Source: an uncultured Clostridia bacterium
Lineage (GTDB): Bacteria; Bacillota; Clostridia; UBA1212
Assembly: GCA_947304585.1 (NCBI GenBank)
Contig: CAMZBI010000006.1
Coordinates: forward strand, 18,393-82,392
Direction: 5' to 3'
Length of the DNA: 64,000 nt
Shown in pieces: positions 23,950 to 32,294 of the stretch (positions are counted from its first letter, which is position 1; every line of letters starts with the position of its first letter). A program made the translations under genes and the position numbers. The notes under the pieces were generated by a model. The model saw only the letters and a list, made by a program, of their open reading frames with translations. It did not search any database and was not told the origin of the DNA.

Positions 23950-24817
23950 ACCATTCTCCGACAGGGACGTGAAACTGAAGCATAAAAAGTCCTCAAAGGT
24001 GAAGACCGTGCTTACGTACGTGGGGCTTTCGGTATGGGCTCTTGCGGTCCTGTTCCCCTTTTTCTGGATGATAATGACCTCCTTCAAATCCTATGAGGAG
24101 TACAACGCGGAGACCACGCCCTCGCTTTTTGTCCACAACCCCACGCTGCAGAACTTCATCAAGGCCTTCACCGACGTGCCCCTCGCCAGGTATTTCCTCA
24201 ACACCTTCATCTTTGCCGTCGTGACGACTGCGCTCATGCTGGTGGTCATCATATTTGCCGCCTACGCCTTTGCCCGGCTGAAATTCAGGGGAAAAGACAT
24301 TCTCTTTACCTTCTTCCTCTCGCTCATGATGATACCCACGGAGCTTGTGATCATCACCAATTTTGTTACGATAACAGACCTTGGCCTGCGCAACACATAC
24401 CTTGGCCTCATACTCCCGTCGGTGACCTCCGTATTTTACATATATCTATTGAAAGAGAGTTTCGAGATGGTTCCCGAGGAAATGTACAAAGCCGCCAAGG
24501 TGGACGGCACCTCCGACCTCAAGTTTCTGTTCCGGATCATGGTGCCCATCTGCAGACCCACCGTTGTCACCATCGTGATTCTGAAGGTCATCGAATGCTG
24601 GAATTCCTACGTCTGGCCAAGGCTGATCACGGACCGGCAGGAGTTTTACCTTGTCTCCAACGGCATCCAGGAGATACGCCAGAACGGTTTCGGCCGTGAA
24701 AATATACCGGCAATGATGGCCGCGGTGGTGGTCATCTCCGTTCCTCTGATAGTGGTGTTCATAATCTTCCACCGTAAGATCATGGAAGGAGTCGCAAGAG
24801 GAGGGACCAAGGGATGA
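23933..24817 (+). CDS. Carbohydrate ABC transporter permease (MalG/UgpE-like)
   Basis: EEMYKAAKVDGTSDLKFLFRIMVPICRPTVVT; GTG 23933 or TTG 23942 start. Confidence 0.92.
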   Translation: MTRLAEPFSDRDVKLKHKKSSKVKTVLTYVGLSVWALAVLFPFFWMIMTSFKSYEEYNAETTPSLFVHNPTLQNFIKAFTDVPLARYFLNTFIFAVVTTALMLVVIIFAAYAFARLKFRGKDILFTFFLSLMMIPTELVIITNFVTITDLGLRNTYLGLILPSVTSVFYIYLLKESFEMVPEEMYKAAKVDGTSDLKFLFRIMVPICRPTVVTIVILKVIECWNSYVWPRLITDRQEFYLVSNGIQEIRQNGFGRENIPAMMAAVVVISVPLIVVFIIFHRKIMEGVARGGTKG

Positions 24818-26463
24818 AAAAGAGTCTTTTCCTGAGGCTTGCGGCGATCGCATTGGCGGCTGTAATAATATTGACGGCCTCCGGCTGCCACAGGGGCAGA
24901 ACGGTGGCCACTTTCAGCGTGCCCGATTCCTTCGACGAGAGCAAACAGTACGAGGTGATATTCTGGGCGAAGAACGACAGCAACATAACCCAGAAGAAGA
25001 TATATCAGACTGCCATTGAGGAGTTTGAGAAGCTCTACCCGAACGTAACGGTGACGATGAAGTCCTACACGGACTACTCCGCCATCTTCAACGACGTGAA
25101 CACCAATATTGCTACGAGAACCACCCCCGACGTGTGCATCACGTATCCGGACCACATTGCAACGTATCTCACAGGCCAAAACGTGGTGGTGCCCCTTGAG
25201 CAGCTGGTCAACGACGAAAAATACGGTCTCGGAGGCAGTGAGGTGAGGTTCGACTCGGTGAAGAAGGAGGAGGTCATCTCAAAGTTCCTTGACGAGTGCG
25301 TTGTCAGCGGCTCCATATATGCTCTGCCTTTTATGCGCTCCACCGAGGCGCTTTACATAAACAAGACCTACGTGGAGGCCATGGGCTACGAGATACCCGA
25401 AGTTGTCACCTGGGATTATATCTGGGAGGTCTCCGACAAGGCCCTTGAGAAGGACCCTGCCAACGAGGAACTTTTCAAGGTCAACGGACAGAAGATCATG
25501 ATACCGTTCATATACAAGTCAACGGACAATATGATGATCACCATGCTGAAGCAGAGGAAGGCTCCCTACTCCGACGCCAACGGAAACATCTACATCTTCA
25601 ACGACGTCACAAGGGACATCCTGAGTACCATCGCTCCCCACGGCAGGAACAGGTCCTTTTCCACATTCAAGATCTCCAGTTACCCCGGCAATTTCTTCAA
25701 CGCGGGCAGGTGCATCTTTGCGGTGGATTCCACTGCCGGCGCCACCTGGATCGGCTCCAAATCCCCGCTCTCCGACATCCACGAGAGCGAAATAGTTAGT
25801 TTTGAGACCGTGGTAAGGCCTGTGCCCCAGTACGACACCGAAAATCCCCAGATGATATCCCAGGGTCCCTCTCTCTGCCTTTTCAACAGCGGGGACAGCG
25901 GACGGGTCCTTGCCGCCTGGCTCTTCATGCAGTATCTTCTCACCAATGACGTCCAGATCGCCTATTCAAAGACCGAGGGCTACGTGCCCGTGACGGAAAA
26001 AGCCTGCAGCGAGCCGGGCTACATCGACTATCTGAACTCACCCGACGAGAACAGCACGGAATTCTACAGCGTGAAGATCGATGCCGCGAAACTGCTCCTT
26101 GCCAATGTCGACAACTCTTTCATCACGCCGGTCTTCGACGGCTCAGCGTCCCTCAGGCTTGCAGCAGGGGATCTCATAGAGTTTACGGTAAAAAGCGAGA
26201 GGAGAGGGCAGACCGTTGACGATGAAGGAATTGACGGGATATTCGAAGAGGTGATGAAGCTCAACCGGCTGGACAGAAGGCAGGTGGTTGACGTCAAAAA
26301 CGGAGCCGAGACAGACGACGGGAGCGTCAAATACGAACTTGGCCCCCTGCCGGGGGAATCGGCGGCGCTGCTCATTGGCGTTGTGTGCGCCTGGGTACTG
26401 ATCTGCGGGTGGCTGCTGTACTCCTGGGTCAGCAAGAAAAAGTTGAAAAAAACTGGAAAATAG
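24814..26463 (+). CDS. Extracellular sugar-binding lipoprotein with C-terminal TM helix
   Basis: Lipobox ILTASGC; solute-binding protein family 1 features; C-terminal ALLIGVVCAWVLICGWLLYSWVSKKK. Confidence 0.88.
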   Translation: MKKSLFLRLAAIALAAVIILTASGCHRGRTVATFSVPDSFDESKQYEVIFWAKNDSNITQKKIYQTAIEEFEKLYPNVTVTMKSYTDYSAIFNDVNTNIATRTTPDVCITYPDHIATYLTGQNVVVPLEQLVNDEKYGLGGSEVRFDSVKKEEVISKFLDECVVSGSIYALPFMRSTEALYINKTYVEAMGYEIPEVVTWDYIWEVSDKALEKDPANEELFKVNGQKIMIPFIYKSTDNMMITMLKQRKAPYSDANGNIYIFNDVTRDILSTIAPHGRNRSFSTFKISSYPGNFFNAGRCIFAVDSTAGATWIGSKSPLSDIHESEIVSFETVVRPVPQYDTENPQMISQGPSLCLFNSGDSGRVLAAWLFMQYLLTNDVQIAYSKTEGYVPVTEKACSEPGYIDYLNSPDENSTEFYSVKIDAAKLLLANVDNSFITPVFDGSASLRLAAGDLIEFTVKSERRGQTVDDEGIDGIFEEVMKLNRLDRRQVVDVKNGAETDDGSVKYELGPLPGESAALLIGVVCAWVLICGWLLYSWVSKKKLKKTGK

Positions 26464-26543
26464 TGTAAACTTTCGGCGGTATGGGCATTCCTGTACCGCT
26501 GTTGTCGTTTAATTCTGGTTAGTTCTATAAGGAGGAAATAACG

Positions 26544-27983
26544 ATGAAAAAAATGTTGGCTTTAATCACTGCGATCCTGCTGGTGTTCTGCCTGGCTGTT
26601 GCCTGCGTAAACGAAAACACCCCCGATCCCACTGAGGCCCCCGCAAACAACACCGAAGCGCCTGATGATACAGATAAAAAATCCGAAGGCGTTATGACTT
26701 ATGCAGAGTACCTTGCCGCACCTGTGGATTCACAGGTAGTGGTCGAGACCTACGTCCAGGATCATCAGTCCTGGTGGGATAACAAGATCACCGTTTACAC
26801 ACAGGACAAGGACGGCGCTTACTTCCTTTACGAGATGCAGTGCTCCGAGGAAGATGCCGCAAAGCTCGTGCCCGGAACAAAGATCAAAGTTACAGGCACC
26901 AAAGCGGAGTGGTCCGGCGAGATCGAGATATCCGACGCCACCTTCGAGTTTGAAGAGGGCAGTTACATTGCCGAGCCTGTGGACGTGACAAATCTTCTCG
27001 GGACCGCTGAACTTGAAGGCATGATGAACAGAAAAGTTTCCTTCAAGGGACTTGTGATCGAGACCTCTTCCGCCGAGAGCGATATCGCTTTCATGTACAA
27101 ATGGAACAATTCCGGCGAGCGGGGCGACGACCTTTACTTCAACGTTTCCCTTAACGGAAAGCTTTACACCTTCACCGTGGAGTCCTACCTGAGAGGCAAG
27201 GACACTGACGTTTACAAGGCTGTGGAAGGGCTCAAGATCGGCGACGTGGTCGACATGGAAGGTTTCCTCTACTGGTACAACGGAGTCAACCCCCACATCA
27301 CAGGCGTTACTGTTAAAGGCAGCGTCAACGCAAAATCCGAGGGCGTTATGACTTACGCCCAGTATGCTGCGGCAGCTATTGACGCTCCCGTTACGGTTGA
27401 AGCTTACGTTCAGGATCACCAGTCCTGGTGGGATAATAAGATCACCGTTTATGCAGCCGATGCCGACGGCGGTTATTTCTTCTACAACATGGCCTGCGAA
27501 GAGGCTGATGCGGCAAAGCTTGTTCCCGGAACAAAGATCAAAGTCACCGGCACAAAAGCTGAATGGTCCGGCGAAGTTGAGATCGCCGACGCGACCTTTG
27601 AGATTGTCGAGGGCAGCTACGTCGCTCCCGCCCTTGACGTCACTTCTCTTATGGGCAAGGACTCTTTGGTTGACAGGATCAACAGAAAAGTTTCCTTCAA
27701 AGGCGCCGAAGTGGTCGCATCCAACGTCAAAGACGACACCAATGATTACGCTTTCATGTACAAGTGGAACAACTCCGGCGAGCGGGGCGACGACCTGTAC
27801 TTCAACGTCAAGATCGGTGAGAACGTTTACACCTTCACAGTTGAGTCCTACCTGAGAGGACAGGACACGGACGTATACAAGGCTGTCGAAGCTCTTAAGA
27901 TCGGCGACGTTATCGACCTGGAAGGTTTCTTGTACTGGTACGAATCGGCCAATCCCCATATCACTTCTGTAACTGTTAAATAA
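26544..27983 (+). CDS. Lipoprotein with two tandem near-identical OB-fold-like repeats
   Basis: Lipobox LAVAC; repeats 'KSEGVMTYAEYLAAPVDSQVVVETYVQDHQSWWDNKITVYTQDKDGAYF...GTKIKVTGTKAEWSGE..I.DATFE' twice. Confidence 0.85.
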   Translation: MKKMLALITAILLVFCLAVACVNENTPDPTEAPANNTEAPDDTDKKSEGVMTYAEYLAAPVDSQVVVETYVQDHQSWWDNKITVYTQDKDGAYFLYEMQCSEEDAAKLVPGTKIKVTGTKAEWSGEIEISDATFEFEEGSYIAEPVDVTNLLGTAELEGMMNRKVSFKGLVIETSSAESDIAFMYKWNNSGERGDDLYFNVSLNGKLYTFTVESYLRGKDTDVYKAVEGLKIGDVVDMEGFLYWYNGVNPHITGVTVKGSVNAKSEGVMTYAQYAAAAIDAPVTVEAYVQDHQSWWDNKITVYAADADGGYFFYNMACEEADAAKLVPGTKIKVTGTKAEWSGEVEIADATFEIVEGSYVAPALDVTSLMGKDSLVDRINRKVSFKGAEVVASNVKDDTNDYAFMYKWNNSGERGDDLYFNVKIGENVYTFTVESYLRGQDTDVYKAVEALKIGDVIDLEGFLYWYESANPHITSVTVK

Positions 27984-27998
27984 TTAAATTTTGAACTG

Positions 27999-28032
27999 CC
28001 GGCGGGAAAAATCATTTTTTCCGCCGGATTTT
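27999..28032 (+). terminator. Intrinsic terminator
   Basis: CCGGCGGGAAAAATCATTTTTTCCGCCGGATTTTT. Confidence 0.9.
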
Positions 28033-28114
28033 TCGCTTGTTTTTCACCTGTTCCCCGTAAAGGCGGGCCTTTCGGGAGCAGGGCGAAACCGGTTTCTGTA
28101 ATATTTGTCAGACA

Positions 28115-29995
28115 ATGAGTGTTTTCGATATTATTTCATTACTTGGCGGATTGGCGATGTTCCTCTACGGAATGCGCCTGATGAGCAACGGGATCAAGGA
28201 AAGCTCCTCCGGAACTCTGAAAAAGGTCCTTGAAAAAGTCACCAACAATCCCTTTAAAGCATTCCTGCTGGGAGTGCTTGTCACCGCCGTTATCCAGTCC
28301 TCCACCGCCACAATCGTCATAACTGCCGGCCTTGTGACCGCAGGAGTGATAAAAGTTCGGCAGTCCTGGGGAATCCTTCTGGGAGCAAACGTTGGAACTA
28401 CGGTAACAGGCCAGATGCTCAGGCTTATACAGCTGGATTCCGGTGAGACCTGGTGGCTTGAGTTTTTCCGTCCCTCCACGCTGGCGCCGATAGCCCTTGT
28501 CATTGGCGTCACGTTGCTCATTTTTCTTAAATTCAAGAATTCCGATATCACGGGCACCATACTCATCGGTTTCGGAATACTGTTTTCGGGTCTGCTCAAT
28601 ATGTCGGCCGCCGTCGATAATCTGAAGAGCACCGACGTTTTCACAAATCTTTTTGTTAACCTTGGCAACAACCCCTTCCTGGGATATCTCTCCGGCGCAG
28701 CGGTGGCCTTCATCCTGCAAAGCTCCTCGGCAACCATCGGCATACTCCAGGCCCTTTCCACCTCCGGACAGCTGGCCTTCAGCGCCATAACACCGATCAT
28801 CGTTGGCGTGTATCTTGGCGACAGCGTGACAACATTTATCGTCTGCTTCATCGGAACAAAGGCCGACGCCAAACGGGTGGGCATGACCAACCTGCTGTTC
28901 AATTTTCTGAAAACGATCCTCGTCATCGCGGGCGTAGTTACCGCCAAACTGACGGGACTGCTGAACGCTCTGTGGGATACAACAGCCGACCCGGGCATTA
29001 TCGCCAATACAAACATGATCTTTAATGCCTCCTGCGCACTTCTGGCACTTCCCTTCGGCGGGCTTCTGATAAAACTTGCCTACCTTATAATCAAGGACGA
29101 CAAGGTAAAGAAGGGCAAATACGACGAGAAGCTGGATGCGATGAACCCTGCCTTTTTCTCAACGCCGGCCCTTGCCTTTAAGAGCTGCTACGACGTACTT
29201 GTGGCCATGTTCCGTGCCGCCAAGGAGAATATCCACAAAGCGCTGGGTCTTCTTGACATATACGACGACGCCAAGGCAAAGGAAATTGAAGAGGAAGAGG
29301 AAAACGTGGACGTTATGGCCGACCGGGTCTCAAATTACCTGGTCCAACTGTCGCCCCACATCACTGCGGATCTCCACGCCAGGATCCTTGACGAATATTA
29401 CAAGGTGGTTACCGAATTCGAACGCCTCTCCGACCACTCCATGAACATAAAAGAGGTCGCAGCAGACCTCCACGCCAACAACACCGCCTTCTCCGCCGAC
29501 GCAAAGCAGGAAATTGAGGTTTTGAAAGATGCGATCTTCGCGATCCTCGATCTCTCTCAGCTCGCTTTTGAAAAGAGGGACGAAGTGGCCGCCAAGCGGA
29601 TCGAACCCCTGGAAGAAGTTGTGGACGACCTGGTGAACGCACTGAAGGAAAACCACCTCGCAAGGCTTAGGGCAGGGCGCTGCAACGTCTACATGGACAC
29701 CGGCTTCTCCAACCTCATGTCAGACCTGGAAAGGATCTCCGACGTCTGCTCCAACATAGGCGTGGCAACGGTGGTCAGAACAGAGACAAAGCTGGAGGTC
29801 AACTCCCACGACTACATCTCCAAGCTCCACTCCGGCCGTGACGAAAACTTCAACGCCGAGTACAACGAGAGACACACCGAATTCTTCGAAAGGTTGGCGG
29901 CCATTTCTGCGCCTTCAACTCCGCCCGCCGGTGATCCCTCGGCGCCAATAGAGCTCCCGGACGGGTCTTCAGACGGCTCTTCGGATGGCGAGTGA
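28115..29995 (+). CDS. Na/Pi cotransporter family protein with C-terminal PhoU-like domain
   Basis: LLGGLAMFLYGMRLMSNGIKESSSGTLKKVLEKVTNNPFKAFLLGVLVTAVIQSSTATIVI; QSSSATIGI; PhoU-like helical C-terminus. Confidence 0.95.
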   Translation: MSVFDIISLLGGLAMFLYGMRLMSNGIKESSSGTLKKVLEKVTNNPFKAFLLGVLVTAVIQSSTATIVITAGLVTAGVIKVRQSWGILLGANVGTTVTGQMLRLIQLDSGETWWLEFFRPSTLAPIALVIGVTLLIFLKFKNSDITGTILIGFGILFSGLLNMSAAVDNLKSTDVFTNLFVNLGNNPFLGYLSGAAVAFILQSSSATIGILQALSTSGQLAFSAITPIIVGVYLGDSVTTFIVCFIGTKADAKRVGMTNLLFNFLKTILVIAGVVTAKLTGLLNALWDTTADPGIIANTNMIFNASCALLALPFGGLLIKLAYLIIKDDKVKKGKYDEKLDAMNPAFFSTPALAFKSCYDVLVAMFRAAKENIHKALGLLDIYDDAKAKEIEEEEENVDVMADRVSNYLVQLSPHITADLHARILDEYYKVVTEFERLSDHSMNIKEVAADLHANNTAFSADAKQEIEVLKDAIFAILDLSQLAFEKRDEVAAKRIEPLEEVVDDLVNALKENHLARLRAGRCNVYMDTGFSNLMSDLERISDVCSNIGVATVVRTETKLEVNSHDYISKLHSGRDENFNAEYNERHTEFFERLAAISAPSTPPAGDPSAPIELPDGSSDGSSDGE

Positions 29996-30154
29996 ACGAC
30001 TTGTTTAACCGCCAATGGGACTGGCTGCATGCATTATTATCTGCCGGTGAAGGCAGGGTCAGGAGGCATCAGGAAGGAAGATCACAGAGCTAAATAGCCG
30101 CGATGAAGCCTGTTTAGAGTTCCCGCGGGAAATCCCCAACAGGCAAGAAACCTG

Positions 30155-30183
30155 TTGACAGGGTCAGTCGATTTTGTTATACT
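30155..30183 (+). promoter_or_regulatory. Promoter of tRNA-His
   Basis: TTGACA - 17 nt - TATACT. Confidence 0.85.
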
Positions 30184-30194
30184 CTCAAAGCCGT

Positions 30195-30272
30195 GGTGGC
30201 TATAGCTCAGTTGGTTAGAGTACCAGGTTGTGGCCCTGGGGGTCGTGGGTTCGAGTCCCACTAGCCACCCCA
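30195..30272 (+). tRNA. tRNA-His (anticodon GUG), CCA encoded
   Basis: Cloverleaf: G-1, GTGGCTA/TAGCCAC acceptor, CCAGG-TTGTGGC-CCTGG anticodon arm, GGTTCGAGTCC T-arm. Confidence 0.97.
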
Positions 30273-30307
30273 CGAAAAAAGACTCCTTCGAGGGGTCTTT
30301 TTTCGTG
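30271..30307 (+). terminator. tRNA-His terminator
   Basis: 16-bp stem CACGAAAAAAGACTCC/GGGGTCTTTTTTCGTG. Confidence 0.9.
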
Positions 30308-30310
30308 GTG

Positions 30311-30830
30311 GAGCAAGCAAAGAAAGGGGCCCCCGGAAGTGCTTGCACTTTTGGGGAGGAGGAGCCGCAACGGCGGAAATGGAGTCTTTCAAGGGATAAC
30401 AATAAGATCTTCTTGGAAGACGGAATCGTCGGCGTTCGCGGCGACGAGAACCCGAGAGGGTCGAGGCGTTAAGCAAATCATCCGGTGGATGATTTGCAGC
30501 CGAGATCGTGAAAGAAAGAGGGGCCCCCGCAAAGTCGTCATATACATTAAATATGGGGTCCCCGTAAAATCGTTAGATTTTGCGGGGAAGAGGAGCCACA
30601 GCGACGCAAACGGAGACTTTCAAGAGAGAAAGAGAGGAAGTTTCTTGAAAGTCGGAGTCCACGTTGCTTGCGGCGACGACGAACAGCGCCGGATGCAAGC
30701 AACGCGCCGCAGAATGGCGAGTACCACCAGCCGGACAAAGCGAAATGAACTAAGCTTTTCTTGTTTTTTCTATAGGGCGGCTTGTTTGGCGTGACGGGAA
30801 ACCACTGAAGAAGGGCTTTGCAAACGTTTT
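30311..30830 (+). ncRNA. Candidate structured non-coding/repeat element with two diverged copies of a core module; strand uncertain
   Basis: Cores at ~30326-30450 and ~30555-30690 share GGGG.CCCCG-hairpin-GGGGA.GAGGAGCC.CA.CG.CG.AA..GGAG.CTTTCAAG...CTTG.AAG.CGGA with compensatory stem changes. Confidence 0.6.
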
Positions 30831-31009
30831 GCACGATCCAAACATTTGGCGCATCCTATTCTTACAAATTGTTGCAATTTATCCACAACTAAACCATTCG
30901 TTGCAAAATTCTACCAAATCGCAACGCCAAAGTTATTGCCTTGGCGGCAAAACAAAGGTATCATTACATCAGAACGAGCGCCCGTTACTTTTCAAAAGGA
31001 GTGGTAAAA

Positions 31010-32089
31010 ATGGAATTCAGCTTTGGAAAGAAACTTAAAGAACTGCGGTTCTCAAAAAACGTTACCCAGGAGGAACTTGCGAGGCATCTCGTGATATCGG
31101 CCCAGGCGGTCAGCAAATGGGAGCGGGGGACGGGGTACCCGGACATCATGATGTTGCCGCGTATTGCAGCGTTTTTCGACGTTTCCGTTGATGAGCTTCT
31201 TGGCACCGGTGAAGAGATCAGGCTCAGGAAGATCGAGCGGTGGAAGGAGGAATCCCTTGGCTATCTTCACGCGGGAAAGCTCGAAAAGGATTACGAACTT
31301 TGGAAAAGTGCATACGGCGAGTACCCGAACGAACCGGACGTTGTCGAATACTATATGCATGCTTTGTTCAGGCACAGACGTTTCGACGATGACCCTTCAA
31401 TAACAGAGAAAGTCATTGAGCTTGGAGAGTGGCTGCTTCAAAAAGCACCTGACACAGGTAAACGTGATTCCGCCAGGCAGATGCTGGTTTTTATGAACAA
31501 TGAACTTGGCAATACAGAAAAGGCCAGAGCATATGCGGAAGAGGCTTCCTCCATGATCACAAGCAGCGAATTCCTTCTTGGCCATGTTCTCGAGGGAGAA
31601 GAACGGATCGAGCATTGCCAATATCTGATATTGGAGCTTATAACAGAAGGAGCGGAGGAGATCAACAGGATTGCCGACAATTATCCCCACGATGAGGCCA
31701 TCGAGATCTGGAAATACGTTATCGGACTGTATAAAGGGCTGTTTCACCGGGGCGATTTCGGGTTCTATAATTTGCGGATGAGCGAATATTCCGGCAGACT
31801 TTCGCGAAGATATGCCATGGCAGGAGATCGGGAGCTGTGCCTTGAGGAACTGAAGCATTCGGTGGAGTACATCAAAGCCTTTGAGGACTGGACAAAGGGA
31901 AGCGAGATAGTGAAGCACACGTCGCTGCTTTTGAACAGACTTGAAGTGTCAAGAAACTATTTACCGGGCACGGACAAAAAACTTAGCACTCTCACCCTTG
32001 CAGACCTTGACAGGCCCGTCTACGACACCTACCGCGAGGACCCTGAATTCATACGCATCAGGAAGAAACTTGAAGAAATTGCGGGTTAA
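31010..32089 (+). CDS. XRE-family HTH transcriptional regulator with TPR-like C-terminal domain
   Basis: FGKKLKELRFSKNVTQEELARHLVISAQAVSKWERGTGYPDIMMLPRIAAFFDVSVDELLG; ATG 31010 after AAAAGGAG. Confidence 0.93.
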   Translation: MEFSFGKKLKELRFSKNVTQEELARHLVISAQAVSKWERGTGYPDIMMLPRIAAFFDVSVDELLGTGEEIRLRKIERWKEESLGYLHAGKLEKDYELWKSAYGEYPNEPDVVEYYMHALFRHRRFDDDPSITEKVIELGEWLLQKAPDTGKRDSARQMLVFMNNELGNTEKARAYAEEASSMITSSEFLLGHVLEGEERIEHCQYLILELITEGAEEINRIADNYPHDEAIEIWKYVIGLYKGLFHRGDFGFYNLRMSEYSGRLSRRYAMAGDRELCLEELKHSVEYIKAFEDWTKGSEIVKHTSLLLNRLEVSRNYLPGTDKKLSTLTLADLDRPVYDTYREDPEFIRIRKKLEEIAG

Positions 32090-32144
32090 CGCGCCAATAT
32101 TTTATATATGTCTCATGTTACCTGAGATGGCGCGGAAGTTCTTT

Positions 32145-32173
32145 TTGAAACCGCCTTAAGAAAGTGGTATAAT
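32145..32173 (+). promoter_or_regulatory. Promoter of secreted protein gene
   Basis: TTGAAA - 17 nt - TATAAT. Confidence 0.75.
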
Positions 32174-32294
32174 CCATAGACAGAAGACGTGTGGTTTCAT
32201 CGGTTAACGCTTTGTTTGAAGTTGAAATTCTGCGTCGAAATACATCCGTAAAACAGTCGCTGCTGCAGCGCTTGATGAAAAAGGAGGATCTATT

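Noticed and set aside
26730-27959. 409-aa minus-strand ORF
   Set aside because: Antisense to the duplicated OB-fold-like lipoprotein and mirrors its repeat.
30228-30834. ORFs 30228..30794, 30230..30472 and 30547..30834 over the post-tRNA region
   Set aside because: They overlap the tRNA and/or structured repeat; K/R/S-rich translations without domains; paired hairpins with compensatory changes explain the sequence better.
32100-32294. Possible riboswitch upstream of the secreted protein gene
   Set aside because: Only a clean promoter and unstructured leader seen; no known aptamer core recognised.
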